This document shows positions 8,001 to 16,985 of a DNA stretch of 47,616 bases, one piece after another. Source of the DNA: Phascolarctobacterium sp. (GTDB lineage: Bacteria; Bacillota; Negativicutes; Acidaminococcales; Acidaminococcaceae); contig JAFTMR010000029.1 in assembly GCA_017452325.1 (NCBI GenBank), positions 1 through 47,616 of the forward strand, read 5' to 3'. How positions within the stretch are numbered: position 1 is the first letter of the stretch; each line of letters starts with the position of its first letter. A program made the translations under genes and the position numbers. Under the pieces are notes generated by a model that saw nothing but the letters and a program-made list of their open reading frames with translations, had not been told where the DNA came from and ran no database searches.

Positions 8001-11000
8001 CTTCATATTACCGGTTTCTTGTTGCCCCTTTTCTTCAATACTGGTATTTTGATGGCTTACACCATTACTACTTTCACCATGGCTTGCGTCATTGTGACCA
8101 ATAAAGGTTTTTTCACCAGTCATATCAATAAAGCCAGCGTTGCCAACAAAGTTATAAACCTTACTATCAGTGCCTTGGTCTTTGGTGATTGCGTTTTGCC
8201 ACAGCGCGCCATCAGTCAAGGTCAGGTTCAAACCACCATTAACTTCGCCCATTGCGTCAGGCTCGCGTTCCGCAATGTTAAATCCGTACCAAGTAGTGCC
8301 ATCACCTTCCATAGTAACGTTCATTTCGCCGTCACTAAAGCCTGTCCACTTCGCACCATCTTTCATATATAAGGTAACATTGCCTTCTTGACCTTGGGTT
8401 ACGCCATAACCGCGGTTATCACCGTAGTTGCCTGTCCAGTAGCTACCCTCGCCATTCAAGCCAACGGTAATATAACCTAAAGTACCCATACCACCATTGG
8501 TTACAAAGTCACCTTTAATGGTAGTAGTTCGTTCGCCTGCACCGGTAATGTTGCCAGCTTCGTCTTTAGTTACGTTAACATTTACGATTGCTGCGTTATC
8601 AGAAACGAATTCGCCATAAGCGCGAATAGCAGCCCAAGCACCGTTTATAGCTTGAATGTTGCCACCACCAATTTCAATGGTAGATGCTACTGCACTCAAC
8701 GCTTCGTTATTGCAATATTTCAAATCAGCAACTATATCTACTAAGCCCTCGATAATAACTTTAGAACGCAATCCTTCAACACCGTTCATAGTCTTAATGC
8801 CAGCACCAGCAGTTCCATAAGAAGTAATATTGTTAGAGCTGCCACCTGCTTTAGTTGTTATTTTAACGACACCACCATCACTATTTTTGATATGTACCAA
8901 ACCACCACTATTGGCAAAGATGCCAGCTGTGGGACCTTGACCATTTTCAGTAATAGTAATATTACCAGGGCTATTGATTTCAACAACGCCACCATCTACA
9001 GCACTAATAGATGCACCGCTACCAGTAGTTCGAGAGTTATTAGTTATAGTAAGATTATTATCATTTAAGTTGATGATAGTCTTATAAACCTTATCACTTA
9101 AATCACCAGTTGCACTAATCGCAGTAGATATATCCTTGTGCCAAGCACCACCAGGAATAGCTATATTATTTATAGTAAATTTAACATCTGGTTTGGTAAA
9201 GTCATAAACATTATAACCATCTTTCCCATCAACTCTTTTAAGAATACCTATCTGACTATTAACAAATTGTTTGTCTTTATACACATCACCATAAATAGGT
9301 ACTTTGATAGTATATTGGCTCATTGATGGAGTACCATAAAAGTTTTGTAAAGTAGCAGACGGCGGATTGTCAAAAATTTCTTTACCATAATAGTAGTCGC
9401 TATCTTCACTACCACCTTGGTCAGGTGTGGTGCTGCCATCATCAACCTTTAAAGACCCCAAACTACCTTTACCACTATTAGTATCAAACTGAATATTACC
9501 ATTCAATGTACCGCTATCTTTGTCAAAAGCAACTTTATCTTCCAAAGTGCTATCAACATTGCCTACGCTGTCAATGATTTCTTTAGCCAGTAATTCTGTG
9601 GTAATAGAAGAAGCCGTTAAACCTTCGCCAATCTTAACCTGGGCAGACAGATTATTTTCTCCAGTAGTATAGCCCGTATAAGTAAGCATTCCTGCAAGGC
9701 TGTTCATTACGTCATCCACATTACCTACAGTAATTGCGTCAGAATAATTAGTTTGCAGTGTAAGTTTGCTATTATCAGCAGCATTTATAATAGTTACGGT
9801 ACCACCTAAGAACGTTGTGGGATTGCTTTCGTCATAAGCATAAATTACAGTTGCGTTATTATGGAACTTATCAATTAAGATATCACCACTATCTTTTGTT
9901 TGGATAATTTTCGCATCTGCATAATTAGTTGATGTTCCACTACCAACACTTAAATCAGTGCCGCGGAAGTTTGTAAGATGACTTGTAACCCCTGTTTCAC
10001 CATTAGTAGAAACGTTAGTCCAAGTTGCACCATCAACCATGTAAAGGTTTGCAGTACCGCCATTATTATCAACGATACCATTAAAATATGCCTCATTACC
10101 CTTGAACCTTGTATCGATAAGACCATTATCACCAACGTACCAATCACCATCAATCATTCCACCATACGGTACTGTATTGTGGGCATAATGTGTTGGTGTC
10201 GTATCTATATAATTGAAATTACCGTTCATCTCATTATCAAAATAAATATTGCCTTCATAGGCTGCCAAAGAGTAATATTTATGGTTACTATCACCACGAG
10301 GCACAAGTATTTGACTACCTTGATACGGATTATAAAGTGTATTATTATTCCCAATAATTGCACCTGTTTTAACCAATGCCCTAGCGGCATCTACAGTAAT
10401 GCCATTACCACAAACATCCAAATAAACACTACCATTTACTTGCACATAAGTATGTTCACTAGCCCACTCTTTGTTACTTTGCTTGCCGTCTACTTCTACG
10501 AGGATACCAGAATTGTTATAACGCGCATCAGTATTTTCAGGATTGTTACCAATACCCCATTGCTTACCTTCTGTACCTTTAATTCTTAAATCACCATCAA
10601 TTAAGATTTGACCATAATTTTGTGATGTTTCTGCACCACCACTTGCGGTAATCGCCACGCCATTGCCGCCATTGCCACCAAGCATAGAAATATTAAGCCC
10701 CTTGGTTTCCAAACGTACACGTTTATTATTTGGCTCACCAGCAACGGTCTCAATCCAAACTGCATTTGTTCGTTCCTTACTGTCATCAGCCAACTTAGTT
10801 ACTATGTCTATAGGTTCTCCATTTTTATTATAACTAGAATGTCTGCTTACATTTACATAGCTATCAATTCCGTCTACATAAATACCAACAGGTCTATATT
10901 CATCATTGCCTTCTACTTGAATACGATTAATATATTTGTACAAAGTATACCCAGTTGTATCTTTATCACCATCTTTAATGTGAATGCCTGTTACAACTCG

Positions 11001-13994
11001 CTTACCATCAGGCCTAATGGCTTCGGTAGTATCAATTACGTTATCAGGTGTTGCATCAACAAATATATCGTTATCATACAGGGGGTCTTCATGATATTTT
11101 ACATCTGGAAAAGCAGGAACAGTGGGGTCTTGCACAATGTCGTCGCCACCAGTTCCACCGCCAGTGCTACCACCAACGCTATTATCTTCGCCAGTAATTT
11201 CACCAGTTATGCTACCTTGACCGGTTGCTTTATCAAACTTAATATTGGTTTGCTTGGTAACACTGGATGCGGTCAAGCCTTCGCTCAAGCCAAGGGCAAC
11301 TGCGGTAAGATTATTTTCACCAGTCTTGTAGCCAGTATAGTATAGCTTGTTGGCAATGGCTTCCAATACCTTTTCAACTTCCGCTGTGTCACTAGTCTTG
11401 ATACCTGCGTTGTTGGAGCTAATCATAGAAACAATACTGCCAACCGCCGCACTGCCAATGGTTACGTCACCGCCAAGAATGTTGTTGTTACCTTTGTCAT
11501 CTAAACCTTGGGCAGTATAGTTAATCTTTACTGCGCCTTTTAAGTTATCAATTTGCAAAAGGTCACTGTTAGCCTCTTGAATGATAACGCCGGCGTCATT
11601 AAGGCTTGCACCACCAGTAAGGGTAGTTACCCTGCTCTTTTCGCCATTGCCAACATCTTCGTTATCCTGTTCGTAACGAGTGTTGTTAGCTACGTTTGTC
11701 CAAGTCGCACCATTCTTTAAAGTAAGGTTTACGGTACCGCCATTATCAATAATGCCGTTAAGGTGGGACGCACCAGTTGCCAAGCCTAAGTTGATAGTTG
11801 CACCCTTAATTGCGAAGATGTCACCATTCAACTTAACATCATTATTGCCTGCACTCTTGTTCATATTGATGGTGCCATCGTAAGCGGCAAGTGCGTAGTA
11901 ACCATAATCAGTACCGGTGGGTACGGTAATAGTTCCTCCTTTAGCAAGGGTAACAGTTGCGTTCTTGCCATTGACGGTTACGCCGTTACCGTACACGTCC
12001 ATATCCACATTGCCTTTGACTTCAACGCTGCTGTTGTTCACGTCAACAAAAATACCTGCATTGTTAAAGCGGCTAAGTACGTTACTAGGATTGGCACCAA
12101 TGCCCCACTGGTCGCTATATTGACCTTTAATATTTAAATCGCCTTTGATAGTGATATCGCCACCCAAGGCGGAATCCTTACTGTTTTCACCCCAACGGTC
12201 GGTCTTTTGGATTGCGACACCGTTACCGCCGTAGCCACCTTCCATAGTGATGTTGGTAGCCTTGGCATCAATGGTAATGCTTTCGCCGCCAACAATAGTG
12301 GGGTCAAGCCAAACAGCATTGGTCAAGGTGTTGCCACCGTCCATAGTTTTAGTAAGGATATTTACATTACCATTGGTAGCGTTAACTTTAAGACTGCCAT
12401 CCTCACCAGTGTAAATGCCTACGGGAGAAGCAATGTTATTTTCTACTTGAATTTGTACGCCATTTTTAGCATTGACGGTGGAAGAAGTGCCTTCTGCATA
12501 AATGCCTGCAAGGACGTTGTTTTCCAAATTGCCTTCATCTGCAGTGGTAAGGTCAATTACAGGGTTGGCACCACTGATGTTAGCAATAATTTGATTTTTG
12601 ATAGCAGTAATGTTGGTGCCATCTTCTTTTTTAAGAACTGCGTTGGCGTTTTGCTCTGCAAGAGTGCCTTCGGGAAGCTTCAATTTTACCAGGTTGCCTT
12701 CGGGAATAACGTCAGTTCCGATGATATCCCAAGTATAGAGCTCATTATACAAGGTGCTAGTCGCAAAATCGGAAGTCCCATAACTTATAGGAGTGGTGGC
12801 ACCATCAGTGTAGATGTTCAACTTGTTGCCCACTTGTACCCACAGGCGCTTGGTATTGTATTCCGCATCCAAGCGACCAAACCAGCCAGGAGCGCCTTTT
12901 TGAGAATAAACTTCCTTCCAGTTTTGCGGATTGCTGGAAAGCAAGTTGCTTACAGTAGTTTGGTAAACGGTAACGTCAACATTATCGCCGCCAGTACCAA
13001 TGTTATAGGTCATAACGTAGGCGGTACCGTTGGGCATAACCTTTAAGCTACGGAACTCACTCTTGGGAATGGTCTGCCCATCACGCACTTGCAAGAGGTT
13101 TTCCGGCAGGGTGATGGCGCTGCTTTTTTGCAGGTAGTTGTAATCAGGGTGGATAGTTGCCACGTTCAGGCTGGTTTCCGCATTAGAGTTGGCAGCACCG
13201 TAGTTTTGGTAGCCGCCGATGGCGGTGGTAAGGATGTAGTTGTTGTACACGTTCAGCGCTACGCTATCAGTGTTCTTACCCATAGTTGCGTAGCCATCGT
13301 ATTTTAAACTACCATCCTTTTGGATAACGTACTTCATCAGATAGCTGTCGTTGTAAGGCTTGTAACCACCCTCCGGATTAACGTTGGCAATAACGTACAG
13401 GTTACCATCAACGATAACAACGCCTTCACCATGAAGCTGCGCCTTGCTGCTAAAAGTCTTGCCTGCATAGTCAATAAGGTCTTGTTTAAGGTTAACAGCC
13501 AAAGTAGGTAAATCTAAGATGTTTTTATCAGTACCATTATCATCTTGGACTACCTGTGCAATACCAACAGTACCCTCGTCATAGCTGGCAACGTAAACGT
13601 AATTGTTGTAGCGTACTACGTCATGGGCGTTAACTGCTTTACTAGTGTTGCCTGCTGCACGATTGTTCCAGTCTCCCTGTGCGTCGAAGGCATAGCTGTT
13701 CTGCAGGTTGGTAGTGCTGTAGTTATATTGACGGATATACAGGGAGCTTTTGCCTGTAACCGGGTCAATGGTGTTGTAAACCGCAGGATCGCGGTTCAAA
13801 TCCGTAATGACGGATTTAACAACGGTAATATCATCAGAATTTATATAGGAGCCTTGCACCGCGCCCATGTGGCTGGTTGCGTAGTCAGATGCAGTTACCA
13901 CACCAAGGTTGGCTGCTTCCGCACTGTGTCCCAAAACGAAGCCGCCCAGTACCGTAGCAAGGATGGCTGCTTTTTTAGTAGAGCTTATCTTCAT
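5025..13994 (-). CDS. Giant type Va autotransporter with N-terminal propeller-like domain
   Basis: A 2989-residue outer-membrane autotransporter. Residues 1-27 are a Sec signal ending HSAEA. Residues ~45-445 show recurring short strand repeats of the kind NNYVYVASYD, DGNLYVIANV, NNYILTTAIG, GTAYVMTYN and KRLWVQVGN, which look like beta-propeller blades. Residues ~450-2650 are four related beta-helical modules, each ending in a (L/Q)GG-V-TI segment (near 841, 1395, 2021, 2575) followed by a YTGY-GENNL-type motif and EGLTASS. Gly/Thr/Asp-rich linkers separate them (near 941, 1521, 2131). Residues ~2720-2989 form the translocator barrel, starting SGVWAKYYGGKYEMD and ending in phenylalanine (RITF), as the BAM signal requires. 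The ATG follows AAAGGATAAAAG and lies 16 bases after the TonB receptor stop, so both are in one transcript behind the cobalamin riboswitch. The barrel call is secure; a role in B12 capture is inference. Confidence 0.93.
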   Translation of the reverse strand: MKISSTKKAAILATVLGGFVLGHSAEAANLGVVTASDYATSHMGAVQGSYINSDDITVVKSVITDLNRDPAVYNTIDPVTGKSSLYIRQYNYSTTNLQNSYAFDAQGDWNNRAAGNTSKAVNAHDVVRYNNYVYVASYDEGTVGIAQVVQDDNGTDKNILDLPTLAVNLKQDLIDYAGKTFSSKAQLHGEGVVIVDGNLYVIANVNPEGGYKPYNDSYLMKYVIQKDGSLKYDGYATMGKNTDSVALNVYNNYILTTAIGGYQNYGAANSNAETSLNVATIHPDYNYLQKSSAITLPENLLQVRDGQTIPKSEFRSLKVMPNGTAYVMTYNIGTGGDNVDVTVYQTTVSNLLSSNPQNWKEVYSQKGAPGWFGRLDAEYNTKRLWVQVGNKLNIYTDGATTPISYGTSDFATSTLYNELYTWDIIGTDVIPEGNLVKLKLPEGTLAEQNANAVLKKEDGTNITAIKNQIIANISGANPVIDLTTADEGNLENNVLAGIYAEGTSSTVNAKNGVQIQVENNIASPVGIYTGEDGSLKVNATNGNVNILTKTMDGGNTLTNAVWLDPTIVGGESITIDAKATNITMEGGYGGNGVAIQKTDRWGENSKDSALGGDITIKGDLNIKGQYSDQWGIGANPSNVLSRFNNAGIFVDVNNSSVEVKGNVDMDVYGNGVTVNGKNATVTLAKGGTITVPTGTDYGYYALAAYDGTINMNKSAGNNDVKLNGDIFAIKGATINLGLATGASHLNGIIDNGGTVNLTLKNGATWTNVANNTRYEQDNEDVGNGEKSRVTTLTGGASLNDAGVIIQEANSDLLQIDNLKGAVKINYTAQGLDDKGNNNILGGDVTIGSAAVGSIVSMISSNNAGIKTSDTAEVEKVLEAIANKLYYTGYKTGENNLTAVALGLSEGLTASSVTKQTNIKFDKATGQGSITGEITGEDNSVGGSTGGGTGGDDIVQDPTVPAFPDVKYHEDPLYDNDIFVDATPDNVIDTTEAIRPDGKRVVTGIHIKDGDKDTTGYTLYKYINRIQVEGNDEYRPVGIYVDGIDSYVNVSRHSSYNKNGEPIDIVTKLADDSKERTNAVWIETVAGEPNNKRVRLETKGLNISMLGGNGGNGVAITASGGAETSQNYGQILIDGDLRIKGTEGKQWGIGNNPENTDARYNNSGILVEVDGKQSNKEWASEHTYVQVNGSVYLDVCGNGITVDAARALVKTGAIIGNNNTLYNPYQGSQILVPRGDSNHKYYSLAAYEGNIYFDNEMNGNFNYIDTTPTHYAHNTVPYGGMIDGDWYVGDNGLIDTRFKGNEAYFNGIVDNNGGTANLYMVDGATWTNVSTNGETGVTSHLTNFRGTDLSVGSGTSTNYADAKIIQTKDSGDILIDKFHNNATVIYAYDESNPTTFLGGTVTIINAADNSKLTLQTNYSDAITVGNVDDVMNSLAGMLTYTGYTTGENNLSAQVKIGEGLTASSITTELLAKEIIDSVGNVDSTLEDKVAFDKDSGTLNGNIQFDTNSGKGSLGSLKVDDGSTTPDQGGSEDSDYYYGKEIFDNPPSATLQNFYGTPSMSQYTIKVPIYGDVYKDKQFVNSQIGILKRVDGKDGYNVYDFTKPDVKFTINNIAIPGGAWHKDISTAISATGDLSDKVYKTIINLNDNNLTITNNSRTTGSGASISAVDGGVVEINSPGNITITENGQGPTAGIFANSGGLVHIKNSDGGVVKITTKAGGSSNNITSYGTAGAGIKTMNGVEGLRSKVIIEGLVDIVADLKYCNNEALSAVASTIEIGGGNIQAINGAWAAIRAYGEFVSDNAAIVNVNVTKDEAGNITGAGERTTTIKGDFVTNGGMGTLGYITVGLNGEGSYWTGNYGDNRGYGVTQGQEGNVTLYMKDGAKWTGFSDGEMNVTMEGDGTTWYGFNIAEREPDAMGEVNGGLNLTLTDGALWQNAITKDQGTDSKVYNFVGNAGFIDMTGEKTFIGHNDASHGESSNGVSHQNTSIEEKGQQETGNMKITNYSGNTTVIYRRDVNNVTQVLGGTTTIEHAEKGSKITLSTDGYNVLTNSQVAETLDNLAEKLYYTNYIQGENNLKGYVQIAEGLTTASVGKHVGSIAFSSASGQGSLKEGSLVLNGGSTGGGDDNTQGGGDNTGDNNQGGTTGGGDGEGTVTPETPVVPEEPEEVEVGFNTGITGGSLTEDDNYKEYVTEEGTLDLGSLEGDNGEAVGSVKIEVAETEADNVVISSNSSDANVVIDMGGKELTVSGTTTGEGTKADGISASNGGTVEIKQAGNINIVTNAEKGTATAIRAEGANTNIIIENAELGGVVTLEANANNVKGEGVLYATEGASVKIDGLVDITKTNGNTAINVGKDSKVELGGGKFGADKDKVAIKVTEGGAIKINKDGKKRDVVIDGKILFGVKHQEQPVEQAAVWSLRSLRAMPVANSTDSAAGGESRSITLATAGSSWNNDLQYEGSGANDFEVNISNGAKWNGNSLGGVDLSVVLNDGGVWQGYHEEGANDNSALNMTIANGAQWDNQTATAATTVTSLQGAGEGEQSGYIRMSENADVGLTVKDYSGETTFIYNHDADNNIQGGNVTINKAADGSVVNVRTNSIGTSDKEEVTKVLQALAAKMIAQDEDGKALTNTDKLSGEAQIAEGIVTSASALKVGNINFTNNGTGELDVESITARYPDSGYIYGDSETAMMKGAKSAMASTVMMWRSESNDILQRMGDLRLATEDSGVWAKYYGGKYEMDAQKTNFTTSYKAYQVGYDKAVGNGWNVGVAVSHNEGDSHYDLGGKGDTTVTSLSVYGNKDYGDGRYLGLIVKGSQLKNEYEVFNNDGYKLEGDYKTWGTSISAEYGKRIEKGNGFYFDPSVELTIGHVQGKDYTATSNLLAAYGKTATMDVEQDSFNSIVGRIGFGIGQQMDKASYYAKLALAHEFGGSFDTRYTAEETKGTSIDFGDTWYEMQIGGTAKLSDNSLLYATYERSFGGDVTEKWRLDAGLRITF

Positions 13995-14010
13995 CTTTTA
14001 TCCTTCTTTC

Positions 14011-16695
14011 TTAGAAATCACATTTCAAGGTTGCGTAGTAGGTTCTACCCTGAATGGGGAACTCCGGATTGATGTAGTAACCATTGTAGTTAATCTTTTG
14101 TTCCGGCCCCTTATCAAAGACGTCGTTACAGCCAACGGTCAACTGCCATCTATCTTTAATTTTCCACTTCAAACCAGTGTTGAACACTAACAGCTCGTCC
14201 GTAGGCATACCACTCAGATAAGCTTCTTCGCCGCCGCGGCTGTCTTTATTCCTGTTGGTGTAGTACATATCGGTGTAGTGAGCTTCGGCAAAAATATCAA
14301 GATTACTTTCCGGACGATAAGTAAGGCGTACGTTGCCCTCCCACTCCGGCTGATAAGTTGCCCATACATCCGTCCAGCCAAATCCACCGGCAGCAGTACT
14401 ATTCCTGCTTTCGGCATCCGTCTTGGTATAGGTCGCCTGCAGGTCTAAATCAAACTTGTTCCAGTTAAAGCTGGTCTGCAGCTCGATGCCCTTGGAGGTA
14501 CCGCGGTTATCATTCATGTAGCACCAGTAGTCCTTGCCATAGCGTTGCAGTTGCAGCATATTTTCAGAATCACGCCAGAAGTAGGTCAAGGTTGTCTTAT
14601 TGAAACCACCCAAGGCGTTGCCGTTCCACAGGGCGCTAATGTCAAACTGCTTGCCTTCTTCCGGATACGGGAAGGATGATTCACGTCCGTTAACGTTAGG
14701 AGCCGGTAGGATGCCTGCACCGTCACCGGCAATCTCGTACATATTGAGCAAGCGGTAGTAGGTACCACCGGTCATGCGCATGGTAAAATTACTATCGAAT
14801 TCCTTTTTCAGCGCAACTTGCCAAGTCACTTTATCATCCGTCTGTTCATCCTTGGGATGAATCCAGCTAAAGGCAGTTTCCGCACCTTCTTGGAAGCGGT
14901 TACCGTTACTGTAACCAGTAATCTTGGAGCGATTATACCTTACTGCGGGTGTCAGGAACCAGGATGATTTATCGTCTAAAGTAATGGTATCTTGAATTTG
15001 TACGTTCAACAAATCCTGTTCATATTCATCACGAATCTGACCCATAATAGAGTTAACATTTTCACCAGTGAGAATCTCATCCATATTGGAACCATCTACA
15101 TTCAGCTTTTCGTGAGAATAGTTCACCTGGAAGTCCAGCATATTGTTCTCACCCAGCTTATAGGTACCGTCAATCTGACCGTTGTACTTGTCTGATTTAT
15201 ACTCACTAAACCTGCGCAAAGGTATATTGGAAGCTTCAAAGTCCGTTATATCATTATCCATAATATGTTCAGCACGATATTCCTTGTCGGACTTGGTGTA
15301 GTCCAACATCCAACCCCATTCTAGTTTGCCCACGTTATTACGATTTTGGAGCATCAATTCTTTAGTATCTATCTTTTGACGACGACTATCGTAGAAATAG
15401 GTATCTTCAACGTCTACCATATAGGAAGGCAGTGCGTCTGCTGCGGAGCCGTTCCACAGGCTGTCCGGCAGATGGCGGTCAATTTTGTTCCAAGCAGCCT
15501 TCGCCATCCAGTTTTCGTTCTGCCATTTCAAAATGGTGTTGATGTTTTCGTAATCATTGTAGTCGCGCCAACGCTTAGCATTCTTGGCGTACTGCAGCTT
15601 GCGCTGATTTTCTTTAATGGTTTCTTTATGACTCTTGTTGATTTCGTTGCTTTCAATGTCAACATCAGCAAGCTTTTGGGCTACAAGGTAGTCGGTAACC
15701 TTGTTCATTACTTCTTGATTGATGTTACCTGCACTTTGCTCATCGCGAAATTTTTGCTCCCAATTTTCTCCATATAATTGAGAAGCTTCAGATTTCACCA
15801 TATCAGTTATAGTAATATCGCTGGCGGTAATGGTACCTCTAATATCTGTTTCAAAACCACCTTCGCTTACATAAGCTTGCCAAGCTTCAGCACTCATATC
15901 AGCACCGCCGGCAGCTTCAAAATTTTCAGTACCATCTAAACCACCGGCATACTTGCTTATGCTGGTAGCGTAAAAATTTTTCAGCGCTGCTTGTGATTCA
16001 GCAATCTGGCTGTTCAGCAGGTTGATATTATTTTTAGCAGCGTAGTTCTCATAGGTAAAGTCACCATCACTGCTTTCGTAACTGGTGCCAAACATCAAGC
16101 TGCCACTTCCGAGTGGAGCAGTTACTTCTACAGCACCTTTTTTACCACCGTAACTACTGGTACCAAGTTCAACGCTAACATCTGCCTTATCGGGACGTTT
16201 GGTTACGATGTTGATTACACCACCAATAAAGGTACCTGCGAAACGGGCAGGAATATAACCACGATAAACTTCAATGCGTTCTACATTGGCAACGGGAATG
16301 GTGGAAAGGTCCACTGCGCTGTCGCCGCCAAGGTTACTAAGCACGCCGTCAATAAATACGCCAACCTGCGCCGCAGTGGAACCGCGGACGGTTACAGTGG
16401 TGTATTGACCCTTGCCGTTTACCTCGCGCACGTGTACGCCGGGCACTTTGCGCATAAGGTCAGGTAAGGTCTTTTGTTCGCCCTTGTAGTCATCCGGGCG
16501 GATTACGGTAACGCTACCGGGGGATAGCTTGCTTTCCCAGTCGGGGCGTGCCGCTTCTACGGTAATGCCTTCAAGGTCAAAAGCCATTTGCGCCTGTACT
16601 TCCTGGGCTTGGGTACTAGTAGCTCCAAACACGCAGCAGCCTAGGACAAAGGCGATTGCCAAGGTTAATTGCTTGTTGTTTTTTTGCTTTTCCAT
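14011..16695 (-). CDS. TonB-dependent outer-membrane receptor, BtuB-like
   Basis: An 894-residue TonB-dependent receptor that probably imports cobalamin using energy from TonB-ExbBD. After the signal peptide (residues ~8-35, ending STQAQ) comes a TonB-box-like GITVEAAR. The plug domain has PDLMRKVPGV, RGSTAAQVGVFIDG, RIEVYRGYIPARF and GGVINIVTK. A 22-strand barrel follows and ends in the aromatic KCDF. Between early barrel strands there is an extra ~150-residue, mostly helical acidic stretch (residues ~220-370) that ordinary BtuB lacks. I prefer the ATG at 16693-16695 (GGAG nine bases upstream) over an ATG five codons earlier that has no ribosome site. The cobalamin riboswitch upstream supports the substrate. 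I give no symbol because substrate is inferred from context. Confidence 0.92.
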   Translation of the reverse strand: MEKQKNNKQLTLAIAFVLGCCVFGATSTQAQEVQAQMAFDLEGITVEAARPDWESKLSPGSVTVIRPDDYKGEQKTLPDLMRKVPGVHVREVNGKGQYTTVTVRGSTAAQVGVFIDGVLSNLGGDSAVDLSTIPVANVERIEVYRGYIPARFAGTFIGGVINIVTKRPDKADVSVELGTSSYGGKKGAVEVTAPLGSGSLMFGTSYESSDGDFTYENYAAKNNINLLNSQIAESQAALKNFYATSISKYAGGLDGTENFEAAGGADMSAEAWQAYVSEGGFETDIRGTITASDITITDMVKSEASQLYGENWEQKFRDEQSAGNINQEVMNKVTDYLVAQKLADVDIESNEINKSHKETIKENQRKLQYAKNAKRWRDYNDYENINTILKWQNENWMAKAAWNKIDRHLPDSLWNGSAADALPSYMVDVEDTYFYDSRRQKIDTKELMLQNRNNVGKLEWGWMLDYTKSDKEYRAEHIMDNDITDFEASNIPLRRFSEYKSDKYNGQIDGTYKLGENNMLDFQVNYSHEKLNVDGSNMDEILTGENVNSIMGQIRDEYEQDLLNVQIQDTITLDDKSSWFLTPAVRYNRSKITGYSNGNRFQEGAETAFSWIHPKDEQTDDKVTWQVALKKEFDSNFTMRMTGGTYYRLLNMYEIAGDGAGILPAPNVNGRESSFPYPEEGKQFDISALWNGNALGGFNKTTLTYFWRDSENMLQLQRYGKDYWCYMNDNRGTSKGIELQTSFNWNKFDLDLQATYTKTDAESRNSTAAGGFGWTDVWATYQPEWEGNVRLTYRPESNLDIFAEAHYTDMYYTNRNKDSRGGEEAYLSGMPTDELLVFNTGLKWKIKDRWQLTVGCNDVFDKGPEQKINYNGYYINPEFPIQGRTYYATLKCDF

Positions 16696-16773
16696 CAACA
16701 ACATCTCCATTCATATATCAGTGAGAGTTTTCCAAGTGAGAGTTAAAATAAAAAAGAACCTGAATGTATCCGG

Positions 16774-16944
16774 TTACAGCCTGCTTAACATACGAACATC
16801 CATTTCTTCAAAGGGTTGTTCACAGTAGGTTAAGACTTCGTTGGCGAGTGACAGCAGGAGTTTTTTATCAACCGTTATGGTTTCCTCCTCTGAGTTTTGC
16901 CAAAGCTCCAGATAATATTCAAGTTCTTCATCGGTATAGTTCAT
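16774..16944 (-). CDS. 56-residue small acidic protein, unknown
   Basis: A short open frame from ATG 16942-16944 to TAA 16774-16776, preceded by an excellent ribosome site (GGGGGAGGTG, eight bases from ATG). The protein starts MNYTDEELEYYLELWQ and contains the helical stretch KKLLLSLANEVLTYCEQPF; it is acidic and predicted helical, with one cysteine and no signal peptide or membrane segment. It is the first gene after the cobalamin riboswitch, so its translation or transcription should be controlled by B12. It ends about 80 bases before the receptor start. I do not recognise a family. It could be a leader gene coupling riboswitch control to the receptor, or a regulatory microprotein. Confidence 0.7.
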   Translation of the reverse strand: MNYTDEELEYYLELWQNSEEETITVDKKLLLSLANEVLTYCEQPFEEMDVRMLSRL

Positions 16945-16985
16945 TTTGCACACACCTCCCCCAAGACAGACTAAACCCTTGGATT

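Noticed and set aside
5145..8372. Long plus-strand open frames (534 and 395 residues) opposite the autotransporter
   Set aside because: They arise from the repetitive codon use of the autotransporter gene; low-complexity V/A/T/N composition and no start signals.
5025..13994. Frameshift or gene fusion in the giant autotransporter
   Set aside because: The frame is continuous from signal peptide to barrel, and similar modules and linkers occur throughout, so one gene is the simpler reading.
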